A stretch of 6,449 nt of DNA from positions 1 through 6,449 of the forward strand of contig JANQMQ010000318.1 of the NCBI GenBank assembly GCA_028279995.1, given 5' to 3'. Both the position numbers and the translations under genes were made by a program. Below the pieces are notes generated by a model. The model was given only the letters and a program-made list of their open reading frames with translations, was not told where the DNA came from and did not search any database. This document shows, in pieces, positions 1-5,858 of this stretch. Origin of the DNA: Candidatus Phaeomarinibacter sp. (GTDB lineage Bacteria > Pseudomonadota > Alphaproteobacteria > CGMCC-115125). Position 1 is the stretch's first letter. Each line of letters opens with the position of its first letter.

Positions 1-62
1 CTCCCATGCTTGCCGACATGATCACTCCCGCAATGGGGACAAAGAACAGGTTCTAATACCAT
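1..62 (-). CDS. IS1-like transposase (InsA-type), N-terminal fragment cut by the window edge
   Basis: Read on the minus strand from the CAT at 60-62, an ATG opens 20 codons that run off the left edge: MVLEPVLCPHCGSDHVGKHG. The CPHC pair (residues 8 and 11), followed by a basic G-K-H-G turn, matches the first half of the zinc ribbon at the start of IS1-family InsA/transposase proteins, which normally continue with a GxQRYxC segment carrying the second Cys pair. A Shine-Dalgarno-like GAGGA (minus strand of 73-77) lies 10 bases before the ATG. In these elements the N-terminal domain binds the terminal repeats and a DDE domain follows. The call rests on 20 residues, so another zinc-ribbon transposase or a small zinc-ribbon protein remains possible. 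Whether the full gene is intact lies outside the window. Confidence 0.55.
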   Translation of the reverse strand, partial: MVLEPVLCPHCGSDHVGKHG

Positions 63-275
63 GACTGTCATTTCCTCTTGTTTAGCTTCATGTTGAAAAC
101 AATGCACAACAATTAACTCTTGGTAACGAGTCAGAAGCAAAGTATATAGAAGTTTCATATGATATTCGAGCAAAACCAAAAGCCAATAAACATAACGTCA
201 TGTTTCTGAAGATGAAATGAATGCTACCTATTCAGGGATGTCCGTATGGCATATGGAAACACTATACGTTATGCT
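63..275. other. A+T-rich intergenic stretch between two IS-related segments
   Basis: About 210 bases are clearly A+T-rich compared with the GC-rich DNA after about 297. No frame on either strand gives a convincing protein. The segment next to 62 should hold the upstream end of the IS1-like element, but the element's terminal repeat could not be recognised without its partner outside the window. An 8-base inverted pair (CATAACGT at 191-198, ACGTTATG at 266-273) is present but could be chance. The stretch may also keep part of the original upstream region of the polysaccharide operon. Confidence 0.5.
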
Positions 276-1652
276 GAGTGCCTATGCATTTTGTTAGCGG
301 GCCTTTAGACTCCGTCGCTCACGCAGAGCAAACCGAGCGCCTGCACCGATCTCGCACCTGAAAGAGCGCCATGAATCCCTTTCCCAGCTACGATGAAGAA
401 CACGAAAGGACGATGCGACTGTATTGCCGCTCGTTGCCCGAGGACCACCGTCGTCGCTATGCGGCGGTGGATGCGCTGAAGATTGGCCACGGTGGCATCG
501 CCTCCATCGCCAAGATGCTGGGCATGAGTCGGCGCACGATTGACAGCGGGATTCGCGAGTTGGAGACGATGGGCGAGGACGATCCCACGCCACCGCCGAG
601 GCGTCCCAGCGGGATGGGGCGCATCCGCCGTCGCGGCGGCGGGCGCCCCAAGGTCACCCAACGCCAGCCGGGGCTGGAGAACGCGGCCGCGTGCGTGCTC
701 GACGCGCACACCGCGGGTCGTCCGACCGATCCCGATGTCGACTGGACCCACCTCACGCCAGCGGGACTGGCCACGGCGCTGCTGGACTGGGGACATGAGG
801 TCAGCCGCCAAACGGCCGCGCGCCTGATGGACTGGGCGGGCGATCGTCGACGCGCGCTGCGGAAGGAATTGATCATTGGCCACGTCGACCCCCAGCAACG
901 CGATCAACAGTTTCAGCGCGTCGCCCAGCAGCGCCGCGAGCAACAGGCACGCGGGACTCCCGTGCTCTGCGTCGACACCAAACACAAGGAGCGTTTGGGT
1001 TTTCTGCATCGCCCAGGAACGTGCGACGGCACGGCGACACAACCGGTCTATGATCACGACGATCCGTATTTGGCCACCGGCGTGGTGGTGCCGCACGGCG
1101 TCTATGACCCTGTCGACAACATCGGCTTTCTCACGCTTGGCACCTCGCGCGAGACCAGCGCCTTCGTCTGCGATGCCATCGCCCTGGCCTGGGAGCGGCA
1201 GTTTTGCGCCCGCTATCCGAGCGCCACCGAGCTGTTCTTGACCTTCGACGCTGGCGGCGCCAATGCGGTGCGCTCGTGGCGCTTCAAGGAAGACCTGGTC
1301 GCACTCAGTCGACGCCTCGCCAGGCGCCTGCGCATCGCCCACGACCCGCCCGATACCTCGAAATGGCATCCCATCGAGCATCGCCTGTTCAGTCAGGTCG
1401 AGCGCAGCCTGCGCGGGCAGATCCTCGATACCCATGAGACGGCGCTCAAAGCGGTGCAGCGCACCACCACAGACACCGGACTGCGCGTGAGCGCTTGTAT
1501 CCTCGATCGCGTGTATGAAGTCGGGCGCAAGTGCTCCGAGACCTTTCGCGCGATCAAAGACCGGTTCATTCGCCACGATGAAACGCTCGAGGCATGGAAC
1601 TATGTCGTCGATGCCAATGGATTCTCAGGTGCATTATCCATAGAAATGCACC
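276..1652 (+). mobile_element. ISAzo13-family insertion sequence (ends approximate)
   Basis: The element is recognised from its complete ISAzo13-type transposase and from composition: DNA is A+T-rich up to about 290, strongly GC-rich to about 1620, then A+T-rich again. The ends are not firm. The right edge is placed at 1652, where a 25-bp near-palindrome closes. The left edge is placed at 276 because GAGTGC then CTATG there resembles, with gaps, the reverse complement of the right end (GGTGC, then CTATG). A second short match is CCTTTAGACTCC (301-312) against CCTGAGAATCC read from the right end. No clean terminal inverted repeat or target-site duplication could be aligned by eye. The element sits just upstream of the polysaccharide-type operon, in the same orientation. 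Confidence 0.6.
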
Positions 1653-1657
1653 ATTAG
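371..1657 (+). CDS. ISAzo13-family DDE transposase
   Basis: This 428-residue protein carries out DNA cutting and strand transfer for its IS. Residues about 15-65 form the N-terminal helix-turn-helix region (GHGGIASIAKMLGMSRRTI at 39-57). A basic, proline-rich linker follows (about 72-98). The RNase H-like catalytic core has all three acidic residues in recognisable family contexts: D202 (CVDTKHKERLGFLHRPG), D293 (TFDAGGAN) and E336 (TSKWHPIEHRLFS), with 42 residues between the last two. The C-terminal TTTDTGL and AWNY segments are also family-typical. Length is near the usual figure of about 400 or slightly above. The start at 371 keeps the expected N-terminus and has a weak purine run (GAAAGAG) just upstream. 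The last 15 or so residues after AWNYVVDA look non-conserved and are encoded by the right end of the element. No frameshift or internal stop is seen, so it may be active. Confidence 0.93.
   Translation: MNPFPSYDEEHERTMRLYCRSLPEDHRRRYAAVDALKIGHGGIASIAKMLGMSRRTIDSGIRELETMGEDDPTPPPRRPSGMGRIRRRGGGRPKVTQRQPGLENAAACVLDAHTAGRPTDPDVDWTHLTPAGLATALLDWGHEVSRQTAARLMDWAGDRRRALRKELIIGHVDPQQRDQQFQRVAQQRREQQARGTPVLCVDTKHKERLGFLHRPGTCDGTATQPVYDHDDPYLATGVVVPHGVYDPVDNIGFLTLGTSRETSAFVCDAIALAWERQFCARYPSATELFLTFDAGGANAVRSWRFKEDLVALSRRLARRLRIAHDPPDTSKWHPIEHRLFSQVERSLRGQILDTHETALKAVQRTTTDTGLRVSACILDRVYEVGRKCSETFRAIKDRFIRHDETLEAWNYVVDANGFSGALSIEMHH
1628..1652. repeat. Near-palindrome at the right end of the IS
   Basis: GGTGCATT (1628-1635) and AATGCACC (1645-1652) are perfect 8-base arms around a 9-base loop. 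They overlap the last codons of the transposase gene. No run of T follows, so it is a poor intrinsic terminator. It more likely belongs to the transposase-recognised terminal region of the element, although no good copy is seen at the left end. Confidence 0.6.
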
Positions 1658-1672
1658 TTAGTGAACATTTCC

Positions 1673-1701
1673 TTGTTGTAGGTCACCATAGCAGATTTAA
1701 A
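1673..1701 (+). promoter_or_regulatory. Weak sigma-70-like promoter candidate upstream of the operon
   Basis: TTGTTG (1673-1678) and TTTAAA (1696-1701) are 17 bases apart, with 3/6 and 4/6 matches to the -35 and -10 consensus, and lie 23 bases before the PFK-like gene start. It is the only plausible promoter in the 66 bases between the transposase stop and that gene. The matches are weak, and transcription could instead read out of the IS or come from farther upstream. Confidence 0.2.
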
Positions 1702-1723
1702 GAATCGAAACATTACCGAGCCC

Positions 1724-2935
1724 ATGTCTAACATACTCATCATGATGTCTGGCGGCACGTCACCCGTGATCAATGCCACACTAGCTGGTATTCTTACCGC
1801 GTCCGACCGTGCGCCCAGCATTGAAAAAGTCTATGCCGGATACCCTGGCTTCCAGGGCGTGCTCGAAGGCTCCTTGAAAGACCTGGCGCGACTCGACGCT
1901 GCAGACCGTGCCAGGCTCTACAGAACGCCCGGCTCCAGCGTAATCGGTACCACACGTGTCGCACCAATGGAAGACGAAACACTGGAGCGCTTTGCTGCAC
2001 AGTTAAAGACGCATGAGATTGACATGGTGATCAATATCGGCGGCAATGGAACAATTAAGCAGACGCGTGCGATGGCTCGTGCGCTCTCAGGCAGGATCCG
2101 TTTCGCGTCTTGCCCTAAGACAGTTGACAATGACCTCGGTGACCAAGATTATGCGGCAATGCTCTTTACACCAGGCTTTGCTTCCTGCGCCAACCAATGG
2201 ATCCACCATACGCGCCTGTTCGACATTGAGAACCGCGGCGCTGCTCAACACGACAAAATCCTGGTTGCTCAGACCTTTGGGCGGGAAACTGGTTTCATTA
2301 CGGGTGTGGCACGGATCGCTGACCGCAACCGTGAGCTTCCACTGCTCATTCTTCTGCCCGAGGATCAACAGCCGGTAGACGCCGTTCTGACTAAGCTTGA
2401 TGACACGCTGAGCCATCATGGCCGTGCCGTGGTCATCATGAGCGAAGGCTACAGCATGGGCGATATCGGGATCCGGCGCGACCTATCCGGCCATGTTATG
2501 TTCGGCAGCAGTAGAGGCACTAATGCCCAATTGCTTGTTGATTACTGTTCCGGCGCTGGCATGCAGGCAAGAACAGTGATTCCGACAGTCCTCCAACGAG
2601 TCTTTACCGACCGGGTCATGGAATTTGATCGGGATATCGCCTTCCAACAGGGCGTTAAAACTGTCGAGGCTCTGATGTCTGGCCAGTCCGAGTTTCTGAT
2701 GGGGCTTTATGCTGACCCGGCCATTGGTGTCGAGCCCATCCCCTATGAGACCTTCGACGATTACTCACGCAGCTTGCCACCAAGCTTCATTGCACCTGGG
2801 CAATTTGATGTGTCAGAAGAATATGTCCGCTATCTGGACAGCTTTTTTGCCTTCAGCCGTTTCGAAACCGGATATGATGAACCTGAAGGTTTGCTCGTCG
2901 CCTTGCCCGAATTAATGAATAGGAAGCCTGCATGA
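1724..2935 (+). CDS. Divergent phosphofructokinase-family protein (PPi-PFK-like)
   Basis: The 403-residue protein belongs to the PFK fold family, whose members phosphorylate fructose 6-phosphate or related sugar phosphates with ATP or pyrophosphate in the cytoplasm. Landmarks in order are: SGGTSPVINA (9-18), the phosphate-binding glycine loop; IGTTR (74-78), with R78 matching the phosphoryl-donor Arg; GGNGT (106-110); PKTVDND (131-137), with D135 as the catalytic base; FGR (185-187) in place of MGR; EG (241-242); and R283 with QR (291-292). K132 in PKT is the residue typical of pyrophosphate-using and related clades. Asn108 replaces the Mg-ATP Asp of E. coli PfkA, while Gly109 is kept. Val289 occupies the position of the fructose-6-phosphate His/Tyr, so the substrate may differ. 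The gene is first in the operon, its stop overlaps the next start by four bases, and no strong ribosome-binding site precedes it. Confidence 0.85.
   Translation: MSNILIMMSGGTSPVINATLAGILTASDRAPSIEKVYAGYPGFQGVLEGSLKDLARLDAADRARLYRTPGSSVIGTTRVAPMEDETLERFAAQLKTHEIDMVINIGGNGTIKQTRAMARALSGRIRFASCPKTVDNDLGDQDYAAMLFTPGFASCANQWIHHTRLFDIENRGAAQHDKILVAQTFGRETGFITGVARIADRNRELPLLILLPEDQQPVDAVLTKLDDTLSHHGRAVVIMSEGYSMGDIGIRRDLSGHVMFGSSRGTNAQLLVDYCSGAGMQARTVIPTVLQRVFTDRVMEFDRDIAFQQGVKTVEALMSGQSEFLMGLYADPAIGVEPIPYETFDDYSRSLPPSFIAPGQFDVSEEYVRYLDSFFAFSRFETGYDEPEGLLVALPELMNRKPA
2921..2926 (+). promoter_or_regulatory. Shine-Dalgarno for the glycosyltransferase fusion gene
   Basis: AGGAAG lies 5 bases before the ATG at 2932, inside the 3' end of the PFK-like gene. 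It supports this start and coupled translation of the two overlapping genes. Confidence 0.65.
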
Positions 2936-5097
2936 AAATTAGCATGGCAATTCTCGCCTATAACCGGCCCGATCATCTCGAACGTGTTGTGCGCGCAACC
3001 GTCGAGCAGGGCATTCGAGCCTTTACCGTCTATATTGACGGCGCCCCCAATACGGCTGTCGCCCAAAACCAGGAAAAAATCGTCTCCTTTCTAGAGTCCG
3101 TCAATCAGGCGGATATCACCATCATCCGCAGGCAGAAAAACCACGGACTGGCCTATTCCATCACCACGGCGGTCACCAGCGAGTTGGAGCGCAATGAAGC
3201 GGTAATCGTTCTTGAGGATGACTGTGTGCCTCGGTCCGGATTTTTTACCTTCATGACCGAAGCGCTCACGCGCTACCGCGACCATCCGTCGGTGCGTAGT
3301 GTGTGCGGCTATCAGTTCCCCTTTGCCATCGATGATAGTAATATTATCAGTTTGCGCGCTATACGGCGCTTTACCCCCTGGGGTTGGGCAACCTGGCGGA
3401 ACCGCTGGACCGACTATAGCAAGGACTTCAAGACGGTCGCCGACACGGTCGAACGCTATGGTATGCGACACCGCCTCACACAGGATCTCAGGGTCTACTG
3501 CAACGATCAGGCGTTCCTCTCAGGCACACAGGACATCTGGAGCTTGTCCTGGGTGATCGCGCATTATATGACAGATACCTTGTGCGTGTATCCCACCTAT
3601 CCGCTGGTGGAAAATATCGGCTTCGATGGCTCGGGCGTACACTGTATAGAGACCAGTGATTTCGATATTCCCGATCAGCTTGACGCAGTCAAAGTTGACC
3701 TGCCGGATGATGTCCAACTGGACTTCGGCTTCGATTGTCAGGTCGAGCGCTTCCTGGACGCCAATTCAGTCAAAACCATGCTCAAGGAGGCCGATGCAGA
3801 GGACGACCAGGACGTTTGGACTGACGCCATCCAACCTTTTAGCATGCGCCGATTTGGCAGCCATTCTCTGGCAATCGAAGACATCAAAGGGCTTGTCGAG
3901 GTTGCTGTTGAAGGCAGCCCGATTCTAGACATGCACACCCATCTCTTTCCGCCTCAGCATAAAGGTTTTTATTTGCAGGGGCTGGAGGCTTGCTTTAATT
4001 ACCATTATCTGGTGGCCGAAGTCCTGACCGTGACCAAGCGAGCGCCAGCAGAGTTTTACTCACTTAGCAGCCCAGAGCGTGCCCGGTTCGTTTGGGACGA
4101 GCTATTTGTCAAACGCTCACCCATGTCGGAAGCTTGCCAGGGCGTGCTAACTCTACTGTCACGGTTCCATATTTCCGGACTAGGCATGAGCTTTGACCAG
4201 ATTTCGGAAAAAGCGGACCGCGTCATCTACCAGGATAGCGCTCTTTTTGAGAGTAGCGGGGTTGAGAGCGTGGTAATGACCAACGATCCCTTTAATGCCG
4301 AGGAGTGGGCCCTCTTTGACCGCGACGACTGGGACCGCAAACGCTATCTGCCGTCCATGCGCCTCGATGTCATGTTTAACGACCCAGTTAAAGCTGCCGA
4401 AATGGCTCGTGAAGTAGGCGCCAAGGGCTCGAACGACATGGCGTGCCTCCTTGATCATCTGGAGACATGCTACGCCGCCTCAAAGCCGGTGTATAGCGCC
4501 ATTTCGCTCGATGGTTTGGCCCTCGAGACGCTCATCAAATCTGACCTATGGTTAGGCGTCCTGGATTGGCTCAAAGAGAAAGATATGCCACTCGCTCTGA
4601 TGCTGGGCGTAACCCGAGCGGTAAATCCTCACTTCGGCTTGGCAGGCGACGGTCTCGGCGCTATTGATCTGAAGGCGCTTTCTGCACTTTGCCGCACCCG
4701 GTCCGACAACCGGTTCCTGGTGACGGTTCTGTCCGCCACAGACCAGCATGCGATCAGTGTTCTCGGCCGCAAACACCAAAATCTCACTCTGTTCGGTTTC
4801 TGGTGGTTCGTCAATCAGCCCAGCCTGATTGAGTCGTTCCTCGAAATGCGGTTCGACCTTTTGGGCGAAAATTTCGTCCCTCAGCATTCGGATGCGCGAG
4901 TAACCGACCAATTGATCTATAAATGGGATCACTTCCGTGCCCTTTTGGCAAAGGTCTTAACCCGGCGTTACCAATCTTTGGCGCTGCGTGGCTGGCATGT
5001 GACCCCGCAGATCATCAGTCGGGATGTGATCCGCTTACTATATAGCCGCCCAGCGGAAGCCCTGGGCCTCGACCTCGAACCGAGGATTGTCGCGTGA
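2932..5097 (+). CDS. Bifunctional protein: GT-A glycosyltransferase fused to a uronate-isomerase-like amidohydrolase
   Basis: One uninterrupted frame encodes 721 residues with two domains. Residues about 1-280 are a GT-A glycosyltransferase: MKISMAILAYNRPDHLERV opens the nucleotide-binding fold, VLEDDC (93-98) is the metal/nucleotide-sugar acidic motif, and WGWATWRNRW (150-159) plus NIGFDGSGVH (228-237) are typical of polysaccharide-cluster transferases. Residues about 328-715 resemble uronate isomerase (UxaC) relatives in the amidohydrolase superfamily: DMHTHLF (333-339) gives the HxH pair, NYHYLVAE (356-363) matches the HY of UxaC, SEACQGVLTLL follows (399-409), then FGFWWF (621-626) and QHSDAR (651-656), where D654 and R656 align with the UxaC D-S-R motif. 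Met557 stands where UxaC has the His of QLH, so the metal site may be changed. No signal peptide or membrane helix is seen, so it is probably cytoplasmic. M305 (3844) could start a separate product but has no visible ribosome site. The sugars used are unknown. Confidence 0.85.
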   Translation: MKISMAILAYNRPDHLERVVRATVEQGIRAFTVYIDGAPNTAVAQNQEKIVSFLESVNQADITIIRRQKNHGLAYSITTAVTSELERNEAVIVLEDDCVPRSGFFTFMTEALTRYRDHPSVRSVCGYQFPFAIDDSNIISLRAIRRFTPWGWATWRNRWTDYSKDFKTVADTVERYGMRHRLTQDLRVYCNDQAFLSGTQDIWSLSWVIAHYMTDTLCVYPTYPLVENIGFDGSGVHCIETSDFDIPDQLDAVKVDLPDDVQLDFGFDCQVERFLDANSVKTMLKEADAEDDQDVWTDAIQPFSMRRFGSHSLAIEDIKGLVEVAVEGSPILDMHTHLFPPQHKGFYLQGLEACFNYHYLVAEVLTVTKRAPAEFYSLSSPERARFVWDELFVKRSPMSEACQGVLTLLSRFHISGLGMSFDQISEKADRVIYQDSALFESSGVESVVMTNDPFNAEEWALFDRDDWDRKRYLPSMRLDVMFNDPVKAAEMAREVGAKGSNDMACLLDHLETCYAASKPVYSAISLDGLALETLIKSDLWLGVLDWLKEKDMPLALMLGVTRAVNPHFGLAGDGLGAIDLKALSALCRTRSDNRFLVTVLSATDQHAISVLGRKHQNLTLFGFWWFVNQPSLIESFLEMRFDLLGENFVPQHSDARVTDQLIYKWDHFRALLAKVLTRRYQSLALRGWHVTPQIISRDVIRLLYSRPAEALGLDLEPRIVA

Positions 5098-5831
5098 TGC
5101 AATGGGTGATCCCGATGGCCGGTCTGGGAACCCGCACTTTGGCGCGTGGCCCCTTCAAGCCTTTCATCCCGGTCGCGGGCAGGCCTATTGTTGGCTGGTG
5201 CCTGACAGGCCTTGCTCCCATGATGAAATCAGGCGACCGACTAGTCACGGTCACCACCGAGGCCTTTGACCGCGACTTTGACGTGTGCAGGACTCTAGCC
5301 AAGATTGCAGTGGAGTTCTGTGATGTACTGGAGGTGATCACGCTGACTGTGCCTGACGTTCCGGCAGGTCCGGCCAATACAGTCAGCGCTACCTTTGATC
5401 ATCTAGATCGCGAGGCGCCCGTCTTCATTGTGAATTCCGACCAGCTCATCCAATTCCATCTGCCGCAGTCGCTGGAGGCGGACACCGTTTATCTGCCCGT
5501 CTATTTCAATGCTACTGGCAAATCGAGCTATGTCACCTTTGACCAAGATCACCGGGTGAACGGCATAGTGGAGAAGGAACTGCGGTCTCTTCATGCCAGC
5601 GCTGGTGTTTATGGTTTCGGAAGAGCAGACCGGCTCATGCAGGCCCTGCAGGCTGCCGGCGCAGCAGGAGGTGTCCACAAGGGTGAACTCTATTTGAGCC
5701 ATGTTGCATCGGCCCATATCTCAGCTGGAGGCATGGCACAGGCCCTACGGACCTTTATCAAATACGACCTCGGCAACGTGCCTGAAATCGAATTCTTTGA
5801 ACGCCAGGGTGCCCCTCTCCTGAAGGGCTAA
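5094..5831 (+). CDS. Sugar-phosphate nucleotidyltransferase (NTP_transferase family)
   Basis: The 245-residue cytoplasmic enzyme is expected to join a sugar 1-phosphate to an NTP, giving an NDP-sugar and pyrophosphate. The N-terminus has the family signature PMAGLGTR (7-14) followed by FKPFIPVAGRPI (21-32), with K22 as the conserved Lys. AGPANTV (91-97) is in the base-recognition region, NSDQ (114-117) carries the likely Mg-binding D116, and IVEKE (158-162) then ASAGVYGF (168-175) match the later substrate loops. Length fits single-domain RmlA-like proteins without a hexapeptide acyltransferase tail. The start could be GTG 5094 (GTGA overlap with the previous stop) or ATG 5097 (TGATG overlap). 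GAGGA at 5082-5086 is 7 bases from the GTG and 10 from the ATG, which slightly favours the GTG. The nucleotide and sugar cannot be read from the sequence. Confidence 0.85.
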   Translation: MMQWVIPMAGLGTRTLARGPFKPFIPVAGRPIVGWCLTGLAPMMKSGDRLVTVTTEAFDRDFDVCRTLAKIAVEFCDVLEVITLTVPDVPAGPANTVSATFDHLDREAPVFIVNSDQLIQFHLPQSLEADTVYLPVYFNATGKSSYVTFDQDHRVNGIVEKELRSLHASAGVYGFGRADRLMQALQAAGAAGGVHKGELYLSHVASAHISAGGMAQALRTFIKYDLGNVPEIEFFERQGAPLLKG

Positions 5832-5858
5832 CCGGAACATCGCGGAGACACCATCGGT

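Noticed and set aside
3..56. Plus-strand open frame ending at the TAA at 54-56, read as a possible gene tail
   Set aside because: Only 17 codons, no recognisable family, and the minus strand of the same bases gives a better match to an IS1-like zinc ribbon with its own ribosome site.
120..148. TTGGTA and TATATA 17 bases apart, a possible plus-strand promoter
   Set aside because: Each hexamer matches consensus at 4/6, which is expected by chance in such A+T-rich DNA, and no gene begins downstream before the IS transposase at 371.
191..273. CATAACGT / ACGTTATG inverted pair as an IS end or operator
   Set aside because: Eight matching bases 67 apart without any extension are easily chance, and neither copy lies at a composition boundary.
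305..1576. A long open frame (423 codons) on the minus strand opposite the transposase
   Set aside because: It mirrors a GC-rich gene whose codon bias removes stops on the other strand. Its translation shows no recognisable domain, while the plus-strand frame has a complete DDE transposase.
1628..1652. Hairpin after the transposase as an intrinsic terminator
   Set aside because: The 8-base stem overlaps the coding frame and has no following T tract; an IS end structure explains it better.
3844..5097. The amidohydrolase as a separate gene starting at Met305
   Set aside because: No ribosome-binding site precedes 3844 and the frame runs without a break from the glycosyltransferase domain, so a fusion is the simpler reading.
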